NCBI GenBank assembly: GCA_947561585.1
Contig: CANNZV010000123.1
Location: 496,001-560,000 of the forward strand
Direction: 5' to 3'
From: Caprella mutica
Taxonomy: Eukaryota; Arthropoda; Malacostraca; Amphipoda; Caprellidae
Length of the DNA stretch: 64,000 bases
Shown in pieces: positions 1 to 12,149 of this stretch (position 1 is the stretch's first letter; each line of letters starts with the position of its first letter). Both the position numbers and the translations under genes were made by a program. The notes beneath the pieces were generated by a model. It worked only from the letters and a program-made list of their open reading frames with translations. It had not been told where the DNA came from and ran no database searches.

Positions 1-522
1 GAAAATATATTGTTAAAAAGAGGAAAAATCTAGTGCCAGAAAGAGGGAAATTCAACAGTTCAATAATTTAAATGAAAATTTTACAGTTTAAGGAAAATAT
101 TCAATCTGAATATTGAGTTGAACTTTGGCTTCCCAAGATTCTATAGGATATATCCAAATAATTAATAAATTATTCTTGGGTAATATAGACAAACTTAGGA
201 TATTATATATTTTATTGAAGATAACACTCATTGATACTGATAATAAGGCAAACCAATGTTAACAACCTTTGTTAATATTAAATCGTAAATCTAAACCCAG
301 ATAAAAAAATCTTTAACCAACAATGTCGGGATATAATTGTGATAATTTTAAATAAGTTTTACTAATTTGGTGAATATTTACTCCAATAAGCTTCTTAGGC
401 CAATTCAATACCAGAAAATAAGACGCCACGTTTTGACCGCCCTGTTTACGCCTCTTCAATTAATTACGGTTAGGCTTATGACATGCCATGCCGTGTGCTG
501 TAGCGGTAAACGGCAGCAGCAA

Positions 523-1370
523 ACCACGAAATTTTGAATCTGACATACTAAGAGCGGCACACAGATCTCCAGTGCGGTTTTTTCTCATTGTTGTTTTCGG
601 CAGAATATTATTGTTTTCCTAACGCCACGTAAGGCATAGTATGTCACTGTAGCCATAGCTTAACATGTGTTGACTCTGAATACCATGGTTTTGCCGCGGT
701 TTTGAATTTTCCCGTCAACATGTGCGACAAAAAAAATCAGACAGGGGCAACCGTGACCACGAGCGACTATAGCAATTCAAATGCTGGCGGTTTTTTCCTG
801 CAGCTGGCAACGGCTTGCAGAGTCTAGCATGTCATCACACTAATGCGCATAATATATTTGTTAACGCCAAAAATCAAACATTCTGCTGCAGAGTATGGGA
901 TGGTAAGGTTGTCTCTTAATAATTCTTTAGATTTATTACTTCTAGATAATTAAAAATAAGGAAAAATCTATATAAAACGCCGTATATAGACTGCAAAGCG
1001 TATACCTGATATAGATTGCGAAGCGTTACTGCCGTGTCGAAAAAAAGAAATGCTAGCATGTGTAATCCTATGGAATGTGACATATACTAACGTCGTGTGC
1101 GGTCGCATTTGCCGCTGTCTGTTTTCTTCTGCCGTACATGTTTGAGGGAAAATCAAAACAACGACCGGGCGCGGCCTCGGTATAATTCAATATCAACATT
1201 CAACACATGTTAAGCTATGGCTACTGACATACTATGCCGCGCGCAGCGGCGAGAAAACATTAAATTAGCCACACCCATCATACGCTAATGTTCGTAAATA
1301 CTCTAAGAGAAAATCGCACTGGAGATTGGTTTGCCGATCATAGTATATGCCAGGTTCAAAATTTCGCGGT
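523..1370. mobile_element. Foldback-type element with long imperfect inverted arms, GC-rich
   Basis: The left arm (about 523-840) starts ACCACGAAATTTTGAATCTG. The right arm (about 1,010-1,370), read on the minus strand, starts ACCGCGAAATTTTGAACCTG. The arms stay alignable for over 300 bases, including matching ATCTCCAGTGCG, CATAGTATGTCA and TAGCCATAGCTTAACATGTG blocks. The segment is visibly richer in GC and CpG than its surroundings. It is absent from the equivalent place in units B and C. The GC-rich stretch 423-522 looks like a partial extra copy of arm sequence. No coding frame survives. A related degenerate patch lies near 28,768-28,815. Confidence 0.72.
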
Positions 1371-2033
1371 ATTTCATAAACCTTACCTGGGAATTGTTTC
1401 TTAGCATCTGCACGCAGATTTGAGGGAAAACATATGTTCAGTTTTAAAATTTGTTCAACAGCAATGTCCTCGACTTGGTTTTTAAAATAAAGAATTAACT
1501 ATCGATATTATCATAAAGTAGATATGAATATGCATAACACTCTGTAATACGTTAATATGTATCATTGATATGCAGAGGATGAATAAAAAATAGAAACACT
1601 TTGCAGGTCTTAGGAAGGATCCAGACTCGTGCAGCTCCCTATGAACAGTTTTCGTGGAAAATGGATTCTGTATATGTTCTTCGACATCAAAAATTATTTT
1701 AGGGAGCCGTGGTCTTTTGATACAGTTTAAAATTTTGATTTTGATTCATCAGATAAATTCGACTTTCATCCTGACTTCCTTCTCTCTCTTTCAGCATTAA
1801 CTCTTAATAACACCAAATATTCGGACAGTTTTTTCCACGCTTACGTCTGCTATACAGTATACTAGCATCAACAATTTGACCTCTTTGAAAGTCGAGAGAT
1901 TGTCATAAAATTCCTAAATGTTCAAAGATTATCAAGACAAAATGTTATGCTATTCAATTTTATATTCAACAACTGTACCAGTGTATCTCGTACATATTGT
2001 ATAATGTACATATAATGCAAGCGAACACTTTAT

Positions 2034-4717
2034 TTATATAATCTCGCATAAAAAGGAAACTTTTTTTGAGCATGACGTATCTGCAAGGTGATATGAACAT
2101 TCATAATAGACACTGAAAAGCATCCTTGCACATTCATAATCATCGGATGGTTCATTTCCAGCGAAAGGGTACTCTCCAGGCTGTTTCTTTCCAATGTTTC
2201 CTCCATGTGTGAAATGCCATTCATCAGTGTCTGAATTCTTGTTGAATCCTATGCCGACATTAACCTCTGTTATATTCCCTCCTTCTGCAGTAGGAAATAT
2301 ATAAAGTTAATGATCAGTAGCTTTATTAAACAAAGTGAGGTTTTGATAAGTTCAATAAGTATTTCCATTATTTTATAACGCTATGATACCTTTGAATCCA
2401 TTTCTATAATAAATAAATTACCTCTCATCTTCAGAAGGAACCTTCGCAAATTTTCGAACATCACCAAAGATGGAGGGGAGTACAGTCTGGAGCCCTCAGG
2501 ACAACCAGTGAAGATATCTTCAAGCGCCTTTGTTTCGACCGAAAGCCAAATGCAACCTACCCCTTCCACTAGGATGAATGGCTCTGAACACACTCCTGCA
2601 CAAAATTAGAAACAAAAAGCGTGCAAGAAAGCAACTGGGATTTATCGAAGACATCTGAACATCAATTTCAAATACCATCTAAAACAGGAACCTATTTGAT
2701 GTTGGGGAGAGTGGGGCAACTTTAATCAAAGCCAATAATATTTTTTTAATCTTTTAAATTTCCCTCTACAAGTATTATTTTCTTACTAATTCATTTTCTA
2801 ATATTGCATAAATCTGTTGAGGATGCATATAAGAATCGTATAATAATTGAAATCTTCTATATAATTTTGAAAACATTTTTTTAGAAGTTTAGTTTATCTG
2901 AATAAAAATCAAATAGCTGTGAACAATTCATAAAGGCCGCACTCGTAGACAAGTTGAAGTAATCGACACGGTAGCTATACGTTGAATCATGATTCAACAT
3001 GGTTCAGCATTAAATTTTGTAGAAGGTCATATTTTCATACATATATGAAAGATTATCATATTTATAAATAATATGAATTAACTTATCAAGAAAATTTGCA
3101 ACCCTAACTCGAATTTCCACATCAGATGAAGAATATTTTCTGTTTGGTATTTGTAGAACCATATTCAAATGGCAGCGTTGTGGGAAATTGGTTCTAAATA
3201 CGAGGTTCGGAAGGTGGGGAGGGGGGGGGGGGTGAAGAGTACAGTTATTGGTCACATTAAATGAGAGGGATAGAACAATAATTAATTTTCTACTATACTT
3301 GACACTATAGCTAGTGACTGTGATATTGAAACCTAGGAGTTAATAGATATATGCTTCAGTTAGGGAGTTTCAATTTAAGCCATCAAGTCAATTGTTTAGC
3401 TGTTTCTGCTGTTACAAATTTCTTCTCAAATTAATTTCTAGAAGGATTCAATGGTGCAATACATATTTCTTGCTCGGCAGAACGGGTAAATGTCGAATCG
3501 ATTTTCTCAGTCGTTAGTAATTAACATATATGAAACAGCCATGATATATAGTAAAAAATCTTAGTTCATATTTTCAAATAAATAGAAGATCTTTAATTCT
3601 TCAGTCAATCAACTGCTAGATCTGAAAGGATATTGCTAATCTGTGGCACTTAATTAATTAATAAACATACCTGACGAATCAATAATTTGGATGTTATTGC
3701 GAATATAATTAATGATTCCGATCTTTTCCTGTGACTTAACGACCGAAATTAATTTTAAAAAGTAAAAAAAAAATTAACTACTTCTTATGTGTCAAGTTAG
3801 TAATAAATGTTTGATTTTAATTAATTTTTAAATTTCAATAAAAAAAATTAACATGTGAAGTGATAGTCACATTCGTTACTATAGTATAGTCCACTATTTT
3901 TTACTAATTCGCCACACACGGTCGTAAATTTTGAACAAAATTTCTTCCACAAAATGCAATAATTAAAATATTTTTATGTTCAATTAATTTCATTTTATTG
4001 AGTTGGTAAAATCTTCAAACAAGTACATAAATAAGATAAAATGTACAGAATACCAAAATTTCCTCACGTTTGACGTGCACTGAAGTCCCATCAGCGACGA
4101 TCAACTCGCTTTCCTTGGGTTTGACTGACGAAAACTCACATGAAACCTTGTCTTTCTTGATCTTTTTGGTAGCGACGGCCATGCACGAGTCAGTCAACAT
4201 ACACTCGTGAATGCATTCACCTGTTGATGAGTGAAGAAAAAGAACTGTAGAAAAACTAAATTTGAAATTAGTGAGGATAATTTGTCGAAAATAAATTTGA
4301 ATAAAGTAAGTGAATCAAAAATAGTACTTGCATGCAAAACTATTGGATTTATAGAATATGAGATTATTACCATAGTATTTTGTTGGTAACTCACATATTA
4401 GGACTACATAGAATAAATTATATAAACAATGACTCTTTTTAGCGCATATGTGAATAAAATTTGCTAAAATAAAATTGAGCAAATTTTGTACAGGTAGATT
4501 TGAAATTTATTGATATAATTGCATGAGGTGTCAATTATTCATTTGATTTAGATTTACATGGTCTCTTGTGAAATTTCGTCTGTTCAATTGCAGTTTTGTC
4601 GATTTTCTTCCCTCTGTAAGTTGTGATGGTACCACCACTGGTACCTAGGCAGCAGTAGATGCCAAGTACCACCAGAATCACAAAACGATGTCGCCTCATT
4701 CCAGTTCTGAATTTCAT
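2034..4717 (-). CDS. Secreted PAN/apple + C-type-lectin-like protein, copy 1
   Basis: Four coding exons on the minus strand: 4558-4717, 4068-4220, 2422-2595 and 2034-2284, all joined in phase 1 with GT-AG introns (337, 1,472 and 137 bases). They encode 245 residues. A second in-frame ATG lies at 4697-4699. Residues 1-28 form a signal peptide with a hydrophobic core (FVILVVLGIYCC). Residues about 30-105 have the cysteine spacing of a PAN/apple domain (PCECIHECMLTDSCMAVA, then VSCEF). Residues about 107-245 read as a CTLD: VCSEPF, GVGCIW, FTGCPEGSRL, then VGIGF in place of WIGL, DEWHF, DDYECA and final CSKKVSFLCEII. The usual calcium/sugar motifs EPN and WND are absent, so calcium-dependent sugar binding is doubtful. 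A pyrimidine-rich AG acceptor at 4752-4753 predicts an upstream non-coding exon. The poly(A) signal AATAAA overlaps the stop (2029-2034). The domain calls come from cysteine and motif pattern, not a search. Confidence 0.82.
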
Positions 4718-5832
4718 TGAGTCCACAGCAAGGGCTCGAATGTATGATTGTCTATTAGAATAAGACAATTGAAATATTAGTAATTAGTTTTGGAAAAAAA
4801 TATTTGCCCAAAAGAATATCTAGTTACAGTTAATTCAGTTTAATAAAGAGACCATGCAATGGCACTAGCTAACCAAATAAAAGTTTTTCTAACTGAGCAC
4901 GCTAGAGCTTCTAAAAATGCACTGAGTAAAACTTGAAGTGAGTACCTTTGAGTTACACAGCATTATGTACATTGATTAACTAATGGGATATATTTTAAGT
5001 ACTTTAATGGAATGATATATTATTATGCCACTATTCAATACAAAACGTTAAAGTGTTCCTATAGTAAGCCTTAATGGATGACTGAGGGCCATTCTTGATA
5101 TATTATAGCGCTGCCATGATTTTCCTTGAGTGAAAGAACTTATATTACACCTAGGCGTCTTTTATTAGTTAAGAAAACTAAAGTAATCGAAGAATGGTAC
5201 CGATAAAAGCTTCTAAAATAAAAATGACACATTGAGAACATACAAATATGAGAAGATTACAGGTCATAAGTATATCAAGTTCAGGTATAATATGTCTATC
5301 AATCTGTTCAGTTACATTTACTATGTTTCATTTCGAAGACAAATTACTTTAATAACTACTCTTTTCTTATACAATTTGTACATTTCTTAATAAAATAATA
5401 AGCAATCACTGCATCGAAAGTAGCCCTTACATAAGATTTCTCAATAATAATGTCATTTATGAATGTATTTATTAAAGAACTATCAAATTTAATGATTTAT
5501 GACTTAATTTATGACTATAAGACGTAATTTATATGAGTTTTTGGTTAAATTATATTATTTATGAAATAGATCAATTTATCAGTATTGATGAATAACTAGT
5601 GGGTTAGTTTCATGGTGTGCCGAATGTACATATTGTACACTGCACTCAATTCACCGCATGGTAAGTTCGCTGCACTCAATTCACCGCTAGGTAAGTTTAC
5701 CGCAATTCAATTCACCTCAAAACAATTTAATTCAATATATAACAGTAATACAACAAACTTATAATAAAACTAATGTATCAGCCACTAAATAGACATCAAT
5801 TACGTGAAAAGTACAGTCTTGTTTAAGGAAGG

Positions 5833-8095
5833 CAGGGTTTCCCAACCCTGGGGTCGCCAAACTGCTTTTCTGGGGTCGCCAAGTTGTCAAAATAAAAATT
5901 CAAAATAATACAAAATCAAGGAGTGTAAATACAAATGGAGGCAGCATCAGTGTCTACCCATACTATTTAACAGAAAAAAATTCTACTCTTAGTTTGTTTT
6001 TGTAAAAAAGGACAAAATACTATTCCAGTAGTGGATTTTTTAATTAATATTAAACATTTAAATTTAAATAATGTCATGATAAAATTTAATGATGTTAATT
6101 TTGTTCCAACCGTATTGTGCGTACCTCTCTTATATAAGGAAATATACTTTCCCTTATTTTTACAGTAAACAACTAGTAATAAGTTATTATGAAGTTATGA
6201 GTTATGAAGCACTTGCGTATAATGAAGGACAAGAATTTTGTCACTGTTATCCCTCAATTGCATTAGTTTTCTGAAATCTTAATCATAGATAACTATCTGG
6301 TGCTCCACAGATATGAAGTAGTTTTGACTTATGAAGTAACCAATACTTCAAAAGTTGCGATATACAGTGTGTTTCATCAGAAGTCATTATTTTTAAGTAA
6401 GTGCGAATTGGGTGAACTTAAAATGGTTCAAGTCGTACTATGCATACGCCATTTTGTTCAAGATCACCCTAGGTAAATTCAAATTGATCTTCAACCATTT
6501 TCAACTTGAAAAATGTTTTCAGAACTTGAGAAGAAATGGATAGTTCTTCAGTTTGTCAAAACATCTTCTCCTTCAACAGTTCGCAAAGAATTAATGCTTT
6601 ACTCAAGATCAGGGGAAAAGCGACTATATCTTATCTTCGCACCTGAAGAAGGTTTTAAAAGTTCGTGATCTATTCAATGAGATTTGTTCCAACAGCAAGA
6701 AAAAACAAATGAAAATATAACCAAAAACAACAAAGGCAGTGATTCAGGCGGTGAAGAGTTTCTTTGAAGAAAACCTCTGCTGCTCTCTCCTTCACACACC
6801 AAAACCACGTTGTGGAGGATCGTCAGACATGACTTCGTTTTCGGTTTAATTGTCCCACTTCAGTTTAACCATTAACTGATGTCCACAAATCACAGAGAAA
6901 CGTTCGGACTGACGATAAAAAGTTTAATCTTCCATTAAAACCACTTCGAATAAACGATGGACTGTGTGTAAATAAAAATCCTCAAAATAAATGGGAAAGA
7001 AAGGATAGCTATGATTGATGTTCATTGCTCAGGTTGTCTTAGCTGCCCTTATGAATGGAATGGTTCCATTCGTTCGTGGATTATTTAATGATGATGGCAA
7101 CTTGTCATAGGTTAATGGTGTTTCATACCTCAAATTACTCAAGAACATAATTTGGCCAAGGCTACGCCATTCTGCAACTCTTTTTTACTTTGGTGGATGC
7201 AAGACTGCGACCCACCACATTGCACATATGCAGCTCTAGAATTTTTAAATAACGAATTTTGAGGTCAAGTCATAACCAGCAGAACAGAAAATTCCTTTGG
7301 CAGCACACAGTCAAGATCTAAACCCTTTGAACTTTTAGGTTCCTGAAAAAACTCGAGTTTACAGGGAAAGACCAGATTCCATTTAGTCTTTTATGCAATA
7401 TGTTCGAAGTTTCGCTGAAGATATAACCAGATAACCAGGAGACTCTCAAGAGAGTTTAACTTAGAGTATAGGTCAGACGTGTCACATGGGCGACCCACCC
7501 GTGTGGCAATGGTGGCTGCCGCTTCACTTCAAGACTTTCCGTTGGAGCCACATCTTCCCTCTTCAGCCAGCACTGGCGACAACTGCGAGTAAACCTGTAG
7601 TCTGAAACAGTTTCAAGTGGATATATGCGACTCACCCGCCGCGGTTAGGCGGGTAGACCACACGTCTACCCGCCACAGTTTTACATAGGAATCAATATAA
7701 ACTCTTTATGAAGTGGTTCCGCGGCGGCTGACCAGCTTTGCTCCCGCGGCGATCAACCCACTTGTCTGTCAGGGCCCTAAATGATTGTTCTGAAGCGTGC
7801 GTCGTTCTATTTTCAGGCTGGTAGGGGTTACTTCCACTACTTTTGTTGCGCCTCACGAGATGTGCCTCATACGATATAGGACAGTGAGTTTTTGATAATA
7901 TTAAAATCCACTCTTTTTTTTCAAATTGGTGTATCTATGATGTCAATTGATGCATTTTGATTGCTTCTAATACTCAATTTAAAAATGACGTTTGTGATGG
8001 AACCCATTAAATACAACTTGGCTATAGCTGGGGGTCGCGGTCTTGGCTTGAGGTGCATAATTGAGGTCGCCTGAAAAATAGGTTGGGAACCACTG
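5833..8095. mobile_element. hAT-like element, non-autonomous or composite
   Basis: The ends are CAGGGTTTCCCAACC on the left and, on the other strand at the right, CAGTGGTTCCCAACC. Both are followed by GGGGTCGCC/GGCGACC sequence. CAGNGNTTCCCAACC-type ends are typical of hAT elements. The 8-bp flanks (5,825-5,832 and 8,096-8,103) agree at only four positions, so the target duplication is not convincing. No hAT transposase frame was found. A mariner-type relic (6,365-7,440) and a GC-rich block (7,480-7,800) lie inside. Confidence 0.55.
6365..7440 (+). pseudogene. Degenerate mariner/Tc1-superfamily transposase
   Basis: Read on the plus strand, 6,513 onward gives a start like MFSELEKKWIVLQFVKTSSP, as in mariner-type transposases with an N-terminal helix-turn-helix. 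Near 7,190-7,340 it gives WMQDCDPPHC (for the catalytic QDGAPPH box) and a broken PWPAHSPDLNPL-like box. Stops and frameshifts are scattered throughout, so it is long dead. The sequence at 6,365 (ACAGTGTGTTTCATCAGAAG) resembles a terminal repeat. Which subfamily it belongs to is not resolved. Confidence 0.6.
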
Positions 8096-8097
8096 CC

Positions 8098-8830
8098 TTA
8101 AGGGGATCGTTTCGTTGCTTTCAAATTCTTTCCGATTTTTTTACTTTAGCTCGCTAGAAGCAGTCAAAAGAAAACGTACAGAAAATTTCAATTTGTTGTG
8201 ACAACTGGAAGTGGAGGGGTGCGAATAATGAAAGGAGGGGGGAGGGGGGAACTTTGTTTGTTTTTTGTGTTGTTGTGTAATAACCTCCTATTCTTGGTAA
8301 ATGACTATGTCGTAGCCAGAGGGGACATTTGGTCCCCAAGAAGCGACTTGACGATTTTTTTGTACTCAAATCGTACTCACGCCAAGTCTATAGACTCAAT
8401 GTGGGTTGAACCTACAGAAAAATTTATGAAAGCTAATGTGTTTAGTTTGAAATTCCTATTATCGTCAAGTGAGCTTTTTTTAAATTTCAATCTCTAACTT
8501 TTTTTATTAAAAAAAATTAAATAACAAAATATTTAGATCGAAATTCAAAAATGCTCACTTGATGATCTTAGGAATGTAGAGCTTAACATATTAGCTTCAA
8601 TAATTTTTTTTTCTGTTGGGCCAACCCTCATTAAGTCTATAGACTTTTACTGGGGTGAGGGAGGGGGCAAAACAGGTTTTTCTGCCCACACAGGGGAGGG
8701 GTGCCCCAAAAAGTAAAGTTTACACTAACAACTTCAAAGATTTGGAGCATTTTACACCTTATATTAAAATCTCAGCTCAATCAGCCGAGTATTATCTGTA
8801 GCTAGTAAAACCACGAAACGATCCTATTAA
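8098..8830. mobile_element. TTAA-flanked MITE (piggyBac- or Kolobok-like)
   Basis: The left end is TTAAGGGGATCGTTTCGT. The right end, read on the minus strand, is TTAATAGGATCGTTTCGT (16 of 18 identical). TTAA at both ends is the target site of piggyBac and Kolobok elements. The 733-bp interior has G-rich tracts (8,215-8,245 and 8,650-8,700). Two facing copies of an AGTCTATAGACT-type motif also occur (about 8,385-8,400 and 8,633-8,645). No transposase frame is present. It abuts the hAT-like element without a gap. Confidence 0.5.
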
Positions 8831-9270
8831 CCTTGATTCGAAGGAATATCAACCACGCGAGAATTAAGTGCTGGTGAATTGAGTTGCGGTGTTCTTACCA
8901 TGCGAGAATTGAGTGCAGTGAGCGTTCCGGCGGAGAATTGAGGGCGAGAGCTTTTCTGTAATCTACTTTTATATCTTTGACGAATATGGAATTTTACAAT
9001 TAGAATACCATTAGAATACCAAATAGAGCTCGTGTAATGCTGATACGTGTTAAAAACATGAATATTTTGAGATGTCACATGATATTGGAATTTTTTTCTG
9101 TTTATGAAGAATTAATTAATCAACCTAACTCGTTAATTTAAATGGTATTAAAGGAATAATTGTAAAAAAATGCGATTCATTGCTGTTATTACCTTCGCAG
9201 ATTTCGGAAGGTTATGTTTTAGGCGTCATCTATTTATTTATCATTTTTTTATTAGCATCACTTTTGTTTA

Positions 9271-9900
9271 GTGGGACGATTACTCAATGTCCAGAGACCA
9301 TCTGGTAAAATTTTGGGAGCAATCCGGTAAACCAAATTGCTTGAAATTTGGTGGGACGATCATTATTGGTCATCATCAAGATCTTGAGAGCGATCTGGTC
9401 AAAGGTCATTTCAAGGGCAATAATTATAACTTTAAAAATAGTCAACCAAATTGCATTAGATTTGGTGGGACGTTGTTTAATATCCATGAACCAATTGGTT
9501 ATACTTTGGGAGTAATCCAGTTGGTGGTCGAGGTCAAGATCAGTAATAACTCAATATTCAAAAAGCTTTCAAACAAATTGTCTGGAATTTGCTGGTACGG
9601 TTGGTCATTATCCAGGAACCATTTGGTAATATTTTGGGGGCGATCGGGTCAAAGGTCAAGATCAATGTCATTTATAACTCAAGAAGTATTCAACCAAATT
9701 GCCTGAAATTTTGTAGGACGATTAGTCAATATCCAAGAACCAATTGCTAATATTTTGGGAGCCACTAAGTCAAAGATCAAGGTCTCAGTCATTCATAACT
9801 CAAAAAGTATTCAATCAAATTGCCTGGAATTGTTGGGACGTTTGATCATCGACAAGGAACCAGTTTATTAAATTTTGGGAGGGAACAGGTCAAAGGATAT
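9271..9900. repeat. Minisatellite with ~120-bp unit (about 5 copies)
   Basis: Repeats recur at about 9,271, 9,352, 9,467, 9,594, 9,715 and 9,835, each starting near GGGACGATTA. They contain CCAATTGGTAATATTTTGGG, GGTCAAAGGTCAAGATCA and CAACCAAATTGCCTGAAATT blocks. The later intervals are 120-127 bp. The array appears to resume after the mariner insertion (about 11,214-11,260, GAGAGTCAATGTCATTTATT). Long frames here are by-products of the repeat. Confidence 0.75.
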
Positions 9901-9913
9901 ATAAGGTCATTTA

Positions 9914-11211
9914 CAGGGTGGGGCGTAAGTTTGGAAGCAAATGAAAGTGCATATTATAATCCAACGAAAAATATATTTAATAATTTACAGTTATGTATTA
10001 TTACATAAGGGTTTTAAGAATTCAAAAATCATAAATTTATTCAAAATGTCCCCCCTTGTTTTTAATAACAGCCTCAAATCTCCTCCGAACTCCTCCTACT
10101 GCGGCACGCAACTGTTCTTGTGAAATTTCCTTTCAAGATCTCTGGAGCGAACGCTTTAAATCATCCACACTGCGATGGAATTTACCACAGGCCTTTGATT
10201 CAAGAATGGACCATACCGAAAAGTCCATAGGATTAACATCTGGGGAGCAGGGAGGCCACATTTCTTTGGACCAAAAACCGTGGAAGATGGTCATGGCACC
10301 AGTTTTGAGTGCCATTTGCAGTATGTGAAGTCGCGCCGTCTTGCTGAAATGTCCATAGAGTGTCATTACCGAAGTGATCCTTAGCTGACTCCAACATTGG
10401 CGTCAAAATATTCTCAATATAACATTTAGCATTGATTTTGGCGCCTTGTTCCACAAAAATTAAAGGAGATCTCCAAGTTTCTGAAACGGCGGCCCAGACC
10501 ATTACTGAAGCAGGTTTCATGGTTCTGTGGACAGTTTTTTGGTTGTATGGGATGTCTTCTGCACTTTTACCAATTATTCTATCATTCCTCCGGTTGTGAG
10601 CCATTTCCACTGTGAAATTTTTTTCGTCAGACCAAACAATTTCACCAGCCGTGCCAGACTTCAATTCTCTCAGAAGTGCTTTGCTTCTCTCCAATCTCTT
10701 TTTCTTTACAGCTTTTGACAGAGTCTGTCTCTTTTGGAGGGTGAAAGAAGACATCTTTAGGTCTTCTTTGACAACTCTTCTCATTGTTCTGGGACTCACA
10801 TTAGCTGTTTTGGCTAACAATCGTATTGACCTTTTCGGGTTCCTCCTGATCTTCTCTCGGGCACATTTTATCAGTTGTTTGGTGCGTTGTGAGCGTGGTC
10901 TACCACTTCTTGGACGATCAGTCAAGTCTCCTCTCTCATTAAAATGCTTTACACACTTCCAAACAGTCGATCTCGCTATTGAGAGAGTCTTTGAAATGAC
11001 GGAACCTGACTTCCCGGCACGGTGTAGAGCAATAATGGCTTCTCTTTTGTCTGACATTTTTGAATTGACTAAATTTTTGTAAAAAATAACACTGCCACGT
11101 CATAATGTAGTGTCTCTACTATAGTTCAAACCCTATCACCTACTTAGGAACTTATTTTTAAGAATTATATTAATGTTTGAAAAATTGCTTCCAAACTTAC
11201 GCCCCACCCTG
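9914..11211 (-). mobile_element. Full-length mariner/Tc1-type element (DD37D, maT-like)
   Basis: The element is 1,298 bp with 27-bp perfect terminal inverted repeats beginning CAGGGTGGGGCGTAAGTTTG. It is flanked by a TA duplication (9,912-9,913 and 11,212-11,213). It interrupts the 120-bp minisatellite. The ends are identical, so insertion was fairly recent, but the transposase it carries is broken. Confidence 0.93.
10037..11057 (-). pseudogene. DD37D mariner/Tc1-type transposase, one frameshift and one nonsense codon
   Basis: The start at 11,057 opens with a helix-turn-helix region (MSDKREAIIALHRAGKSGSV), a second HTH near residues 60-100 and a GRPRS linker. The catalytic boxes are IVWSDEKNF (first Asp), FQQDGATSHTA (second Asp) and SPDVNPMDF (third Asp). 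By my count, 37 residues separate the second and third Asp, as in the DD37D (maT) group. An extra base in the A-run at 10,273-10,277 shifts the frame within the PRFWSKEMW region. A TGA replaces an expected Trp codon near 10,133-10,135. Homology then continues to a natural stop at 10,037-10,039. This element could move only with a transposase supplied elsewhere. Confidence 0.9.
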
Positions 11212-11306
11212 TATATCCCTTAGTATATTTGAGAGTCAATGTCATTTATTAGTGACGGTGAGGTATTTGCTCTAAGAGTGCATGTCATCTAATTAGGGGC
11301 AACGAC

Positions 11307-11395
11307 AAAAGCCCACACGACAAAAGCCCTAGCGACAAAAGCCCACACCGACAAAAGCCCACACCGACAAAAGCCCACACCGACAAAAACAAAAT
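11307..11395. repeat. Short tandem array, 17-bp unit CCGACAAAAGCCCACAC
   Basis: About five units of CCGACAAAAGCCCACAC are visible, with slightly divergent outer copies. The unit length and composition resemble the terminal arrays of the other bounded elements in this window, but no opposite-facing partner was found nearby. Confidence 0.75.
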
Positions 11396-12001
11396 TAGTA
11401 TTCTTGCAATGTAAATAATCCATATATGTAAAGTTGGACGAATAATAATTTACCAGTTTTATTTCTACGGAATCATTGTAAATTTGTATTATGCAACAAA
11501 TTAGGGCGCTGCTATCGCAGAACTTAAATTTAAATCATCTTAGTTTATGTACTAAAATTTTAGTATATACTACTGGAACATTTAGTCAGACGTCAGGTAA
11601 CCAGCAGACGTATTGTTCAGTTGTCAAATATGACGTGTAAAGTTTTATGTACATTGTACATATAATGAAATGTATAACACTGTATTTTGTACCAGTCGAA
11701 AATACAGAATGAAGTAATCTGGGCATCTCAACCAGTTTTAAAATTCAAAATGAATGAATATTTCACCCTCAAGGAAATTTTAGAGAGTCGTGATGAAAAT
11801 ATTCAGATGAAAATTTGAGTGAACTATCACCTGCCAATTGATTATTGTTTTTATTAGCAAGCTAATTTCGAAAGTAAAAAATGGCATTGGGAAATATCTA
11901 GGTAATTCCATGCAAATATTATTCTAGGGAAGATATTTCTTGTTCGATCTCCATTAATTTTGCAAGTAATAATACGGAGATTATATGCAATCCCACAATA
12001 T

Positions 12002-12069
12002 TAATGAGCATCAAAGACCGAGTTGAAGCAAACAACTCTTCCTCAGTGCGTAAAAAATGGGTCGAAAAA
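12002..12069 (+). other. Conserved exon-like block (possible dead exon)
   Basis: The plus-strand frame from ATG at about 12,004 (MSIKDRVEANNSS...KKW) stays open to an AAAAAG|GTAACG donor-like site. Unit C has the matching block at 19,111-19,172 (MCIKVQVLANTSSF...KKC) ending AAAG|GTAACA. The similarity is in frame, but I could not link it to a downstream exon in phase. It may be a fragment of a neighbouring gene copied with each unit. Confidence 0.25.
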
Positions 12070-12149
12070 GGTAACGATACTTCCTAGTATAATATTAAAA
12101 TGAGATATATGTTCTCACTCAAAATTGACAAGAAAATACAAGCCGATCT

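Larger units (their letters stand above)
1..5590 (-). repeat. Tandem segmental duplication unit A (left-truncated by the window)
   Basis: This is the first of three paralogous segments carrying the PAN-CTLD gene. The first 75 bases match 13,355-13,425 and 19,500-19,570, and the stretch near 225-330 matches 13,565-13,650 and 19,730-19,830. The 3' flank at about 1,600-2,030 matches 14,030-14,505 and 20,290-20,745. The 5' flank at 4,790-5,590 matches 18,120-18,950 and 24,040-24,650. Units B and C lack the GC-rich foldback insertion found here at 523-1,370. Confidence 0.75.
5629..8950. mobile_element. Element bounded by opposite-facing CTGCACTCAATTCACCGC-type arrays, with nested insertions
   Basis: The left array (about 5,636-5,715) repeats ACTCAATTCACCGC / GGTAAGTT blocks. 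The right array (about 8,850-8,945) carries the same blocks on the other strand (CTCAATTCTCCGCC, CTGCACTCAATTCTCGCATG, GGTAAGAACACCGC). The arrays face each other, so they are likely the ends of one element into which the hAT-like (5,833-8,095) and TTAA-flanked (8,098-8,830) elements were later inserted. No gene survives inside. Confidence 0.5.

Noticed and set aside
9287..9706. 139-codon plus-strand frame
   Set aside because: It lies wholly in the 120-bp minisatellite, and the peptide repeats with the DNA unit.
10527..11082. Plus-strand frames of 63 and 156 codons
   Set aside because: They are antisense shadows of the mariner-type transposase.
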